Shown here piece after piece: positions 23,779 through 33,339 of a stretch of 64,000 nt of DNA. The notes under the pieces are model-generated. The model ran no database searches. It saw only the letters and a program-made list of their open reading frames with translations, and was not told where the DNA came from. Source of the DNA: Paraburkholderia sp. CNPSo 3272 (GTDB lineage Bacteria > Pseudomonadota > Gammaproteobacteria > Burkholderiales > Burkholderiaceae); assembly GCF_024206495.1 (NCBI RefSeq), contig NZ_JAMBPQ010000024.1, forward strand, positions 1 to 64,000, in the 5' to 3' direction. How positions within the stretch are numbered: the stretch's first letter is position 1; every line of letters starts with the position of its first letter. A program made the position numbers and the translations under genes.

Positions 23779-26700
23779 ATGAGCTGCGAGAGCGTAAAGA
23801 GCGTTTGCCCGTACTGCGGCGTAGGCTGCGGGATGATCCTGCACGTCGAGGACGGCCAGGTCGCGAAGATCTCCGGCGACCCCGAGCATCCGGCCAACTT
23901 CGGCCGTCTCTGTACGAAGGGTTCGTCGGCGCACGTGGCGCTGCGCAAATCAGGGCGCCTCGAGCGCGCCTTCGTACGCCGCGCGCGCGACGAGGACCCG
24001 GTGCCGCTGCCGCTCACGCAGGCAATCGCCGATACGGCGCGCCGCCTTCGCGCGACGCTCGACGCGCACGGCCCCGACGCGCTCTCGTTCTACGTTTCCG
24101 GGCAGATGTCGATCGAGGCGCAGTACCTCGTCAACAAGCTCGCCAAGGGCTTCGTGCGCACCAACAACATCGAGTCGAACTCGCGCTTGTGCATGGCAAG
24201 CGCGGGCAGCGGCTACAAGCTCTCGCTCGGCGCGGACGGCCCGCCGGGTTCCTATCAGGACTTCGACCGCGCAGACCTTTTCTTCGTGATCGGCGCAAAC
24301 ATGGCGGACTGTCATCCGATCCTGTTCCTGCGCATGATGGACCGCGTGAAGGCGGGCGCGAAGCTCATCGTCGTGGACCCGCGGCGCACGGCGACCGCCG
24401 AGAAGGCGTCGCTGTTCCTGCAGATCGCACCGGGCACCGATCTCGCGCTGCTCAATGGCCTGCTGCACCTGCTGCACAAGAGCGGCCACACCGACGCGGA
24501 CTTCATTGCACAGCACACCGAAGGATGGGACGCGATGCCTGCGTTCCTCGACGACTACACGCCGGAAAAGGTCGCCGAAACTACGGGTCTGGCCGTCGAC
24601 GACATTCGCCGCGCCGCGCAGATGATCGGCGAGGCGCCCGAGTGGATGAGCTGCTGGACCATGGGCCTGAACCAGAGCACGCACGGCACGTGGAGCACCA
24701 ACGCGATCTGCAATCTGCATCTCGCGACGGGCAAGATTTGCCGTCCCGGCAGCGGACCGTTCTCGCTCACGGGGCAGCCCAACGCCATGGGCGGGCGCGA
24801 GATGGGCTACATGGGACCCGGGTTGCCCGGTCAGCGCACGGTGCTCGCGGAAGACGACCGCGCGTTCGTCGAAGCGGCATGGGACGTCTCGCCCGGCACG
24901 CTGCCCGCGAAAGTGGGCGGCGGCACCGTCGACATGTTCTCGCGCATGGCCGCGGGCGAGATCAAGGCCTGCTGGATCATCTGCACGAACCCGGTGGCGA
25001 GCGTCGCGAACCGGCAAACGGTGGTGGCGGCCCTGAGGGCCGCCGAACTCGTGATCGCCCAGGACGCTTTTCTAGACACCGAAACGAATCAGTACGCCGA
25101 CGTGCTGCTGCCCGGCGCGCTCTGGGCCGAGGCCGAGGGCGTGATGATCAACTCCGAGCGCAACATGACGCTCATGCAGCAGGCCGTCGAGCCGCCGGGC
25201 GAGGCGCTGCCCGACTGGCAGATCATCGCGCGAGTGGCCTGCGAGATGGGTTTTGCGCAGGCGTTCAGCTACGAAAGCGCCGCCGACGTGTTCGACGAAA
25301 TCACGCGCTTTGCGAACCCGAAGACGGGCTACGACCTGCGCGGCGCGAGCTACGCGAAGCTGCGCGAAACGCCGCTGCAATGGCCCATCGCGCCGGAGGC
25401 CGCGAGCGATCGCAACCCGCTGCGCTATGTGAACGACGGCGTGAGCCAGACGCTCAGGGAAAACGTCGACGGCACGCGCCCTCGCATCGCGTTCGCCACG
25501 CCGCACGGCAAGGGCGTGTTCTTCGCGCGTCCGCATGTTGCCCCTGCCGAGTTGCCCGATGGCACGTTCCCGGTCGTATTCAACACGGGCCGCCTGCAGC
25601 ACCAGTGGCACACCATGACGAAGACCGGCAAGGTGCCGATGCTCAACAAGCTCAACCCGGGCCCCTTCGTCGAGATTCATCCCGAGGATGCCGCCGCGCT
25701 CGGCATTGCCGCGAAGGATCGCGTGCAAGTGCGCTCCCGCCGAGGACGCGTGGTGCTGCCCGCCGTGGTGACCGAGCGCGTGCGTCCCGGCAACTGCTTC
25801 GCGCCCATGCACTGGAGCGACGTGTATGGCGAGGAGCTTTGCGTGAACGCGGTCACGAGCGACGCGGTCGATCCGATTTCCCAGCAGCCCGAATTGAAAT
25901 TCTGCGCGGTCGCGCTCTCGCGCGTCGGGCCGCAAGCCGTGCCGCGCGAGACCACGCGCAAGCCGGAAGCCGCCGATGCCGCCATTGCGTCTGCCGAATA
26001 CGACAGCACGGCGCAAGCCGTCAACCCGTCTCAGGAACTCGACATGTCCCGTATCGATGCCTTTTCGACGCTACTCGGTCTCGACGACGTCGCCGCGCCG
26101 CAGCTGGGCGACATGCAACGCCAGTATCTCGCGGGCTTTGTCGGCGGCCTGCGCTCGCTGCGAGCCGCCGAACCCGTTGGCGTGCCTATGCTGCCCGTGC
26201 ACGCGCCGTTTCCCGCCGACACGCGCGTCTGGCTGGACGGTCTGCTGGCGGGCCTGTTCAGCCACGCCGAGCCCGCCGCGCGCACGGCTGCGCTCGCCGT
26301 GCCGGGCGCGCCCGAGGAAAAGCCGCATGGCGTGCGCATCGCCCACACGCGCCCCAAGGTCGTGCTGCTGTGGGCCTCGCAGACGGGCAACGTCGAATCG
26401 CTTGTCGAGCAGTACGCGACACAACTGATGGAATCGGGCTTCGAGATTCGCACGGCCTGCATGGCCGATTACCCGCTCGGGAGCCTCGCCAAGGTGCAAT
26501 ACGTCCTCCTGATGACGAGCACCTTCGGCGACGGCGACGCGCCCGACAACGGCGCGGCGTTCTGGAACGCGCTCGCGGCAGACAACGCGCCGCGCCTCGG
26601 CTCGCTGCGCTTTTCCGTGCTCGCCTTCGGCGACCGCAACTACGACGCGTTCTGCGGCCACGGGCGCAAGCTCGACGCGCGGCTCGAAGCGCTGGGCGCG

Positions 26701-27972
26701 ACGCGCCTCATGGAGCGCGTGGATTGCGACAGCGAATACCAGGGCGCCGCCGACGCCTGGCTCGAGCGCATTGTCGTGCGCATCAAGCAGGAGGACGCGG
26801 CGCTGCATGCGGTGCCCGCCGACGGTTCCATTCCCGAGGTGCTGCCCGGCTGTGCGGCGACGAAGGCGCGTCCGGCCGCCTCGAAGCTGCTCAAGAACGT
26901 GCGTCTGAACATGAAGGGCGCGACGAAGGACACGCGCTACTTCTCGCTCGCAACGGGCGAGGCGGGCCTCGACTATGAAGCGGGCGACGCGCTGGGCGTG
27001 TGGCCCAGCAACTGTCCCGCGCTCGTCGACGAGTTGCTGGACCTCACGCGCCTCGCCGCCGACACGCCCGTCGCCGTGAGCGGCCACGGCGAAATGCGCC
27101 TTGGCGAGGCGCTCGGCAAGCACTACGAGATCGCGCGCCCGAGCCCCGATGCGCTCTCGTTCATTGCGTCCCGCACGCGCTCACGAGGCCTTGCCGAGAT
27201 GCTCGACGATTCACGCAAGGGCGATCTGCGCAACTGGCTCTGGGGCCAGCAGCTCGCCGACGTGCTCCACGAATATCCCGTCGACATGAGCGCGCCCGAA
27301 CTGCTCGGCATGCTCAAGCGCCTGCAGCCGCGGCTCTATTCGATTTCGTCGAGCCCGAAGGCGCATGCGGGCGAAGTGCATCTGACCGTTTCGGCCGTGC
27401 GCTACAACAACGGCCGCCGCGAGCGCAAGGGCGTGGCCTCGACCTTCCTCGCCGACCGCGCGCAGGAGGGCAGCGTCCCGGTGTTCGTGCAGAAGAGCAC
27501 GCATTTCCGGCCGCCGCGCAACGGCGACGCGCCGATGATCATGGTCGGCCCCGGCACGGGCGTCGCGCCCTTCCGCGCCTTCCTGCACGAGCGGCAGGCG
27601 CGCGGCGACACGGGCCGCAACTGGCTCTTCTTCGGCGAGCAGCACGCAGCCACCGACTTCTACTACCGCGACGAACTGGAGCAGATGCGCAAGGACGGCC
27701 ACCTCGACCGGCTCGACCTCGCGTTTTCGCGCGACCAGAGCGAGAAGGTCTACGTGCAGGACCGCATGCGCGAGCAGGGCGCGCAGCTATGGGCGTGGCT
27801 GCAGGAAGGGGCGCACCTTTACGTGTGCGGCGATGCGAGCCGCATGGCGAAGGACGTGGATACGGCGCTACGGGAGGTGGTGGCTGGCCATGGCGGCATG
27901 AGCGCCGAGGCCGCGCACGACTACGTCAGTGCGCTCGGGCGGGACAAGCGCTACCTGCGCGACGTCTATTGA
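23779..27972 (+). CDS. nasA: Assimilatory nitrate reductase fused to a CysJ-like NADPH flavoprotein
   Basis: A 1397-residue two-enzyme fusion. Residues ~1-710 are a molybdopterin nitrate reductase of the NasA type: N-terminal [4Fe-4S] motif CPYCGVGCGM (~12-21) with GRLCTKGSS, the oxidoreductase core, and a dinucleotide-binding domain (FNTGRLQHQWHTMTKTGKVP, ~600). A linker of ~145 residues follows. Next come a flavodoxin domain (WASQTGNVESL, ~862), an FAD domain (~1040-1240, RLYSISSSPKAHAG) and an NADPH domain (MVGPGTGVAPFRAFLHE ~1254; YVCGDASRMAKDVD), as in sulfite reductase flavoprotein CysJ. Electrons could thus pass from NADPH to nitrate in one polypeptide. The start lacks a strong ribosome site but fits the conserved N-terminus. 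It is 84 bases after nirD on the same strand. Confidence 0.95.
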   Translation: MSCESVKSVCPYCGVGCGMILHVEDGQVAKISGDPEHPANFGRLCTKGSSAHVALRKSGRLERAFVRRARDEDPVPLPLTQAIADTARRLRATLDAHGPDALSFYVSGQMSIEAQYLVNKLAKGFVRTNNIESNSRLCMASAGSGYKLSLGADGPPGSYQDFDRADLFFVIGANMADCHPILFLRMMDRVKAGAKLIVVDPRRTATAEKASLFLQIAPGTDLALLNGLLHLLHKSGHTDADFIAQHTEGWDAMPAFLDDYTPEKVAETTGLAVDDIRRAAQMIGEAPEWMSCWTMGLNQSTHGTWSTNAICNLHLATGKICRPGSGPFSLTGQPNAMGGREMGYMGPGLPGQRTVLAEDDRAFVEAAWDVSPGTLPAKVGGGTVDMFSRMAAGEIKACWIICTNPVASVANRQTVVAALRAAELVIAQDAFLDTETNQYADVLLPGALWAEAEGVMINSERNMTLMQQAVEPPGEALPDWQIIARVACEMGFAQAFSYESAADVFDEITRFANPKTGYDLRGASYAKLRETPLQWPIAPEAASDRNPLRYVNDGVSQTLRENVDGTRPRIAFATPHGKGVFFARPHVAPAELPDGTFPVVFNTGRLQHQWHTMTKTGKVPMLNKLNPGPFVEIHPEDAAALGIAAKDRVQVRSRRGRVVLPAVVTERVRPGNCFAPMHWSDVYGEELCVNAVTSDAVDPISQQPELKFCAVALSRVGPQAVPRETTRKPEAADAAIASAEYDSTAQAVNPSQELDMSRIDAFSTLLGLDDVAAPQLGDMQRQYLAGFVGGLRSLRAAEPVGVPMLPVHAPFPADTRVWLDGLLAGLFSHAEPAARTAALAVPGAPEEKPHGVRIAHTRPKVVLLWASQTGNVESLVEQYATQLMESGFEIRTACMADYPLGSLAKVQYVLLMTSTFGDGDAPDNGAAFWNALAADNAPRLGSLRFSVLAFGDRNYDAFCGHGRKLDARLEALGATRLMERVDCDSEYQGAADAWLERIVVRIKQEDAALHAVPADGSIPEVLPGCAATKARPAASKLLKNVRLNMKGATKDTRYFSLATGEAGLDYEAGDALGVWPSNCPALVDELLDLTRLAADTPVAVSGHGEMRLGEALGKHYEIARPSPDALSFIASRTRSRGLAEMLDDSRKGDLRNWLWGQQLADVLHEYPVDMSAPELLGMLKRLQPRLYSISSSPKAHAGEVHLTVSAVRYNNGRRERKGVASTFLADRAQEGSVPVFVQKSTHFRPPRNGDAPMIMVGPGTGVAPFRAFLHERQARGDTGRNWLFFGEQHAATDFYYRDELEQMRKDGHLDRLDLAFSRDQSEKVYVQDRMREQGAQLWAWLQEGAHLYVCGDASRMAKDVDTALREVVAGHGGMSAEAAHDYVSALGRDKRYLRDVY

Positions 27973-28222
27973 AGGGGCGCGGCGCCGCTTCGGTGCAGCC
28001 CGGCGGCCGGCCGCCTGCGCGCCACGTTTGCAGCGCGCGAAAGCGGCGCGTGCGCGCCTGGTCCGTGCGCACGAGGCTTTCATCTTCGTTGCCGAGCCCG
28101 GCATAAAGGCCGCCCCGGGCGCCTTTGGCCACGACGGGTTCGGGCAGCAGGATGGCGATCAGAAACGTCAGGCAAGAGCCTGCGAACACCGCTACCACGC
28201 TCATCGAGATCGACTCCAGCAT
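27926..28222 (-). CDS. Possible small membrane protein, convergent with the nitrate reductase
   Basis: A 98-codon open frame. The first ~30 residues form a plausible membrane helix (SVVAVFAGSCLTFLIAILLP); the rest is basic and low in complexity. GGGGGAC lies ten bases upstream of the ATG. The 3' end overlaps the last 47 bases of the nitrate reductase gene on the opposite strand, and the C-terminal half looks random. I recognise no family. The hydrophobic N-terminus is the only support. Confidence 0.35.
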   Translation of the reverse strand: MLESISMSVVAVFAGSCLTFLIAILLPEPVVAKGARGGLYAGLGNEDESLVRTDQARTRRFRALQTWRAGGRPPGCTEAAPRPFNRRRAGSACPARAH

Positions 28223-28403
28223 CCGTTTGTCCCCCGGTAGAATGGTGTCCGGCTGGCGATGCCGCGCGCACTGCGCAATGCATCGACGCCATTGGAAACC
28301 ATTTTGCTCAGGGCGCGCGCCCACGTCCAAGACGATATTCGGATCGCCACGATAAGCGCGCCTTATGAAAAATACCGGAGATATTCGGGAGGCAGCCATC
28401 TTG

Positions 28404-29300
28404 ATGCTTCGCTCGATACGCTACGTGCTCACCGTGGCGGAGTTGAAGAATTTCACGCGCGCAGCCGAAGTGCTGCACGTCTCACAGCCGGCGCTCTCAC
28501 AGCAGATCCGCCAGCTGGAAAACGATCTCGGCGGCGCGCTGTTCGACCGCAGCGGCCGCGCCATCAGCCTCACCGAATTCGGGCGCGTGTACATCGAACA
28601 CGCGCGCCAGGCGCTCGCGCATCTCGACGCCGGCAAGCGCGCACTGAACGAAGTGCGCGACCTCACGCGCGGGCTGCTGCGGCTCGCCTATACCCCGACC
28701 TTCGCGGAATATCTGATTGGCCCGGCGCTGCGCAGCTTTCGCGAAGCGCACCCGGCCATCGCGCTCGAGGTGAGCGAACGCCCTCTCGAAGATATCGAAG
28801 GCGGACTCGAGCGTGACGAACTCGATCTCGGCATCGGCTTCACGGATGTGCGCTCCGACGAAATCGAAGTGCGTCCGCTCTTTGCCGAGCACATGGCGCT
28901 GCTCGTGGCCACGCGCCATCCGCTGGCACGCCGCCGAGCGGAGGTGACGGCGGAGCAGCTGGGGACGATGCCGCTTGCGCTATTGAGCCCCGACTTCGTG
29001 GTGCGGCGTTTCGCCGATGCCTATTTCCGCGCGCACCAGTTGATTCCGCGCGTGATGCTGCAAGCCAATTCGGTAGGCACGGTGCTCAAGCTCGTGAAGG
29101 ACGGCACGCTCGCCACGTTGCTGCCTTCGGCGGTCCTGCGCGAGCATCGCGGGCTCGTCACGCTGCCGGTCACGCCGGCGCTGCCGCAGCGCACCGTCGC
29201 GCTGCTCAGGCGGCGGCGCGCATCGAGCACGCTCGCCGCCAACGCGTTTTCGGACGTGCTGTTCGCGTTGATTTCACAGGAAGGGCTGGGCCAAGCCTGA
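28404..29300 (+). CDS. cynR: CynR-like LysR-family regulator
   Basis: A 298-residue LysR regulator. The helix-turn-helix is ELKNFTRAAEVLHVSQPALS followed by QQIRQLENDLGGALFDRSGR. The segment DLTRGLLRLAYTPTFAEYLIGP closely resembles E. coli CynR, the cyanate-responsive activator. No cynS or cynT lies nearby, so the E. coli role need not transfer. The ATG at 28404 aligns with the usual CynR start and follows GGGAGG; an ATG at 28365 would add 13 residues. It lies downstream of the nitrate operon on the same strand but about 430 bases away, in a probably separate unit. Confidence 0.8.
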   Translation: MLRSIRYVLTVAELKNFTRAAEVLHVSQPALSQQIRQLENDLGGALFDRSGRAISLTEFGRVYIEHARQALAHLDAGKRALNEVRDLTRGLLRLAYTPTFAEYLIGPALRSFREAHPAIALEVSERPLEDIEGGLERDELDLGIGFTDVRSDEIEVRPLFAEHMALLVATRHPLARRRAEVTAEQLGTMPLALLSPDFVVRRFADAYFRAHQLIPRVMLQANSVGTVLKLVKDGTLATLLPSAVLREHRGLVTLPVTPALPQRTVALLRRRRASSTLAANAFSDVLFALISQEGLGQA

Positions 29301-29325
29301 GGCGGCCTTTGTACCTTTCGCCTGC

Positions 29326-30714
29326 TCAGGGTTGGTCCGACGAAAGCAGGTTGTGAAAGAAGTCCACCGCGTGCTGGCGAGTCGGCATGGACCCGAGCGT
29401 GGCTGCCGGGTCGAGCCCCGAGCGCCGCGCCGTGCCGCTCACGAGACTCTTTTGCAGGTCGTTGAGCGGGCGGGCGAGATTGGTGGCGATGAATCCGGAA
29501 GCAGGCGGCGCGGCGATGGCCGGCAGGTCGGTGCGCGGCGCGTCTAGCGTGAGCAACGGAGCCAGCGTGGGCGCCGCCGCCACGCGCTGACTCGCGAGCA
29601 TGTCGGCGGGCGAGATGCCGAGCCAGTCGCGCAGTGTGGCGAGAATCGACGTGTGGTCGTAAGGCGTGGCGCCGGGTGAGCGGAACACGGTGCCCGGCGC
29701 GATATACGGCGACACCACGACCGCCGGCACGCGTACGCCAAAGCTGTCGAAGGCAAAGTTCTGGTCGCCGGGATTGCTCGCGGCATCGGGCGCCACGGCG
29801 TTGGCGGGCGGCAGCACGTGGTCGTAGGTGCCGCCGTGCTCGTCGTAGGTGATCACGAGCAGCGTCTCGGACCATCCGGGCGACGTGCTCAACGCGTGCC
29901 AGATGTCGTAGAGAAAGCTCTCCCCCGCATAGACATCGTGTGGCGGGTGCTGGTCGTTGGGATCGAGCAGGAAACGCGGCTCGACGAACGAATACTGCGG
30001 CAGCGTGTTGTTCTGGCAGGCGGAGATGAAGTTGCTGAAGCGCTGGAAGTTGGCCTTATATTTCGCATCCCATAACGTCGGGAACATCGTGAGCGTGAGC
30101 GAGGGCGCGACGAGCGCTGCGCTGTACACGGCCCAGCTCGCGTCCATGTCGCCCAGCACGTTGAAGATGGTGCGCACCTGCCAGTCGAACGGGTCCGGCG
30201 GCGTGCCGTTGTCGACGTGGCCGTTGGACGTGCCAGCGTGGGCGAAGGCGCGGTTCGGCCAGGTCTGGCTCGGTACGGGAGCGAACCACGCGTCGCAGAC
30301 GGCGTATTCGCGCGCGAGCGTCGAGAGCACCTTCAGCTGATCGGGGCTGTGGCACTGCATGACCTGGCTTGCGTCCGTTGTCGCGGTGGTTTCGTAGTCT
30401 TGCACGAAGCCCGACATGGGCGCCGCGCCCGCCGCGTTGCCGAGCAGTTGCACGCGCACGTTCGCGAACGTCTCCTGCGGATCGGGGTCGGGCAGCGTGG
30501 CCGTCGAGGCCGGCATGGTTGCCGCGATGGTTCCGCCTGCCTTCGTCGGGTTGCTCAGGCCCGCCTTGAGCCCGTCGAATGGCCGTTCCGCGCTGGCGGC
30601 GGGCACGAAATGCGCGGGGCTGCTGCCGTTCGTGTACAAGCCGCCAAGCATCGTGTCGAACGAGCGGTTCTCGAACATCACGACAACGACATGCTTGATG
30701 TTCTGCAGGGACAT
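29326..30714 (-). CDS. Phosphoesterase family protein (phospholipase C / AcpA-like)
   Basis: A 462-residue hydrolase of the PF04185 phosphoesterase family. Metal/substrate motifs: VVVVMFENRSFDTMLG at the N-terminus, FAHAGTSNGHVDNG near 175, and LLVITYDEHGGTYDHVLPP near 295, then RVPAVVVSPYIAPGTV. The family includes phospholipases C and acid phosphatases such as AcpA. No signal peptide precedes the catalytic motif, unlike many secreted members, so a cytoplasmic location is suggested. The ATG at 30714 follows GGAGAGACCCA. It is convergent with cynR and divergent from ilvD, with no operon partner. Confidence 0.85.
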   Translation of the reverse strand: MSLQNIKHVVVVMFENRSFDTMLGGLYTNGSSPAHFVPAASAERPFDGLKAGLSNPTKAGGTIAATMPASTATLPDPDPQETFANVRVQLLGNAAGAAPMSGFVQDYETTATTDASQVMQCHSPDQLKVLSTLAREYAVCDAWFAPVPSQTWPNRAFAHAGTSNGHVDNGTPPDPFDWQVRTIFNVLGDMDASWAVYSAALVAPSLTLTMFPTLWDAKYKANFQRFSNFISACQNNTLPQYSFVEPRFLLDPNDQHPPHDVYAGESFLYDIWHALSTSPGWSETLLVITYDEHGGTYDHVLPPANAVAPDAASNPGDQNFAFDSFGVRVPAVVVSPYIAPGTVFRSPGATPYDHTSILATLRDWLGISPADMLASQRVAAAPTLAPLLTLDAPRTDLPAIAAPPASGFIATNLARPLNDLQKSLVSGTARRSGLDPAATLGSMPTRQHAVDFFHNLLSSDQP

Positions 30715-30998
30715 TGGGTCTCTCCGTCACGCGGGTTTGACGAAGAATAGTGGTGCAGGCGGGTGGATTCGGCAAGGTTCGGCAACCCTGAGAAAACGGC
30801 CGATGCCTTGGGTGTACCTTCGGGCGTACCGACTGTATCCCATGAGCGCCCCCGGCCGATCCAGCGGGGCGCCCCTCCCTGTGGGATAATTACGGGTTCT
30901 GCCCAGAGCGCAGCTCAAGAGGTTGTTCGCAAGGGCGTGCGTGGGGCCTTTAATCCCGTGGCCCGCTTCCTTTCTGCGATTTTTCTCCTACAGCCACA

Positions 30999-32858
30999 AT
31001 GCCCGCATACCGTTCCAAAACTTCCACCGCCGGCCGCAACATGGCAGGTGCGCGCTCCCTCTGGCGCGCCACCGGCATGAAAGACGAAGACTTTGCCAAG
31101 CCGATCATCGCGGTCGTCAACTCGTTCACCCAGTTCGTGCCCGGCCACGTGCACCTGAAAGACCTCGGCCAGCTCGTTGCGCGCGAAATCGAAGCCGCGG
31201 GCGGCGTGGCCAAGGAATTCAACACGATCGCCGTCGATGATGGCATCGCCATGGGCCACGACGGCATGCTGTATTCGCTGCCGAGCCGCGACATCATCGC
31301 GGATTCGGTCGAATACATGGTCAACGCGCACTGCGCCGACGCCATGGTCTGCATCTCGAACTGCGACAAGATCACCCCGGGCATGCTGATGGCCGCCATG
31401 CGCCTGAACATCCCCGTGATCTTCGTCTCGGGCGGTCCGATGGAAGCGGGCAAGACGCGCCTCGCAAACCCCGTCACCAAGGCCATCGAGGTCAAGAAGC
31501 TGGACCTGATCGACGCCATGGTGATCGCGGCCGACAGCAAGTACTCCGACGCCGAAGTGGCCGAAGTCGAGCGCTCCGCCTGCCCGACCTGCGGTTCGTG
31601 CTCGGGCATGTTCACAGCCAACTCGATGAACTGCCTGACCGAGGCGCTGGGCCTCTCGCTGCCGGGCAACGGCACCGTGGTCGCCACGCACGCGGACCGC
31701 GAACAGCTCTTCAAGCGCGCCGGCCGCCGCATCGTCGAACTCGCGCGCCAGTATTACGAGCAGGAAGACGAGCGCGTGCTGCCGCGCTCGGTGGGCTTCA
31801 AGGCGTTCGAAAACGCCATGACGCTCGACATCGCCATGGGCGGCTCGACCAACACCATCCTCCACTTGCTGGCCATTGCGCAGGAAGCGGGCATCGAGTT
31901 CGGCATGGCCGATATCGACCGCCTTTCGCGCGTCGTCCCGCAGTTGTGCAAGGTCGCGCCGAACACGAATAAGTACCACATCGAAGACGTGCACCGCGCC
32001 GGCGGCATCATGGCGATCCTGGGCGAACTGGAGCGCGCCGGCAAGCTGCACACCGACGTGCCGACCGTGCATACGCCGACGCTCGGCGACGCGCTCGCGC
32101 AATGGGATATCACGCGCACCCAGGACGAAGCGGTCAAGACGTTCTACATGGCTGGCCCGGCCGGCGTTCCGTCGCAGGTTGCGTTCAGCCAGAACACGCG
32201 CTGGCCGAGCCTCGACGCGGACCGCGCCGAAGGCTGCATCCGCTCGTACGAGCACGCGTTCTCGAAGGAAGGCGGCCTCGCCGTGCTGACCGGCAACATC
32301 GCGCTCGACGGCTGCGTGGTGAAGACCGCGGGCGTGGACGACAGCATCCTCGTATTCGAAGGCACGGCTCACGTGACCGAATCGCAGGACGAAGCGGTGG
32401 AAAACATCCTCGCCGACAAGGTCAAGGCCGGCGACGTCGTGATCGTGCGCTACGAAGGCCCCAAGGGCGGCCCCGGCATGCAGGAAATGCTGTACCCGAC
32501 GAGCTACATCAAGTCGAAGGGTCTCGGCAAGGCGTGCGCTCTGCTGACGGACGGCCGCTTCTCCGGCGGCACTTCGGGCCTGTCGATCGGCCACTGCTCG
32601 CCGGAAGCGGCAGCGGGCGGCGCGATCGGCCTCGTGCGCGACGGCGACAAGATCCGCATCGACATTCCGAACCGCACGATCAACGTGCTTGTCTCGGACG
32701 AAGAACTCGCGCGCCGCCGCGAAGAGCAGAACGCGAAAGGCTGGAAACCGGTGAAGGCGCGTCCGCGCAAGGTGTCGGCGGCGCTGAAGGCCTACGCGAA
32801 GCTTGTGATGTCGGCGGACAAGGGCGCCGTGCGAGATCTCTCGCTGCTGGAAGATTGA
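30999..32858 (+). CDS. ilvD: Dihydroxy-acid dehydratase
   Basis: A 619-residue iron-sulfur dehydratase of branched-chain amino-acid synthesis, converting 2,3-dihydroxy-isovalerate or -methylvalerate to the 2-oxo acids. Motifs seen: AGARSLWRATGMKDEDF at the N-terminus, CISNCDKITPGMLMAAMRLN (~residues 122-141), SACPTCGSCSGMFTANSMNC, and GRFSGGTSGLSIGHCSPEAA near the C-terminus. Length is that of the long (E. coli-type) IlvD. The start directly follows a T/C-rich stretch with little Shine-Dalgarno pairing but fits the conserved N-terminus. It is monocistronic, with a terminator at 32900. Confidence 0.97.
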   Translation: MPAYRSKTSTAGRNMAGARSLWRATGMKDEDFAKPIIAVVNSFTQFVPGHVHLKDLGQLVAREIEAAGGVAKEFNTIAVDDGIAMGHDGMLYSLPSRDIIADSVEYMVNAHCADAMVCISNCDKITPGMLMAAMRLNIPVIFVSGGPMEAGKTRLANPVTKAIEVKKLDLIDAMVIAADSKYSDAEVAEVERSACPTCGSCSGMFTANSMNCLTEALGLSLPGNGTVVATHADREQLFKRAGRRIVELARQYYEQEDERVLPRSVGFKAFENAMTLDIAMGGSTNTILHLLAIAQEAGIEFGMADIDRLSRVVPQLCKVAPNTNKYHIEDVHRAGGIMAILGELERAGKLHTDVPTVHTPTLGDALAQWDITRTQDEAVKTFYMAGPAGVPSQVAFSQNTRWPSLDADRAEGCIRSYEHAFSKEGGLAVLTGNIALDGCVVKTAGVDDSILVFEGTAHVTESQDEAVENILADKVKAGDVVIVRYEGPKGGPGMQEMLYPTSYIKSKGLGKACALLTDGRFSGGTSGLSIGHCSPEAAAGGAIGLVRDGDKIRIDIPNRTINVLVSDEELARRREEQNAKGWKPVKARPRKVSAALKAYAKLVMSADKGAVRDLSLLED

Positions 32859-32899
32859 ATTTGCAACGGGCTTCGCGCCCGGCGTTCGGCAGTCTGAAG

Positions 32900-32923
32900 C
32901 CGCTCCTCGGAGCGGTTTTTTTT
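32900..32923 (+). terminator. Rho-independent terminator after ilvD
   Basis: Inverted repeat CCGCTCC / GGAGCGG (32900-32906, 32909-32915), effectively a six-pair stem with a CTCG loop, followed by eight T. Confidence 0.9.
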
Positions 32924-33051
32924 CGCCGGCGGATCACGGATTCGCGGGAGACTGGACAGCGGTGCAGGATATCGGCCAAGCCCTCGACTGGACCGCGCAG
33001 TTGCTTGGAGGTTTCATAACGTTTACAAAAAAATAACGATAGCGCCCTCAG

Positions 33052-33080
33052 TTGAAAAATTCTGTAACGCTTCGTAATAC
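33052..33080 (+). promoter_or_regulatory. Sigma-70-type promoter upstream of the VirK/YbjX gene
   Basis: TTGAAA, 17 bases, TAATAC: a near-consensus pair in a locally AT-rich stretch. The start would be near 33087, leaving a 5' leader of about 250 bases before the ATG at 33340. That leader contains a short hairpin ACGCTC-GTAA-GAGCGT (33116-33131). The rest of the 32924-33339 gap holds nothing else I can support. Confidence 0.65.
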
Positions 33081-33339
33081 TGTGATATGTTTCATGACCT
33101 CGACAGCTGGTCAAACGCTCGTAAGAGCGTGCGTACCGGCTGACCGAACGACTGCTGTGTGACATCCCGTGTATCGAAGATCGGTGGGTGAGGCAATTTT
33201 TTATAAGGACTGCGATGCATTTGCGCAGCAAATTCCACCCACCGGCATTCGGATCGTCATCGGGTGCCAGTCGCAAAGCCGTCACGGCTGCATCGGTTGC
33301 CTTCGCACTTAGGCCATTCATGAAAACGGATCGCGGACA

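Noticed and set aside
23805..26978. A 1057-codon plus-strand frame inside the fused nitrate reductase
   Set aside because: A shifted reading of the real gene with Arg/Ala-rich nonsense and no domain; the true frame has all catalytic motifs.
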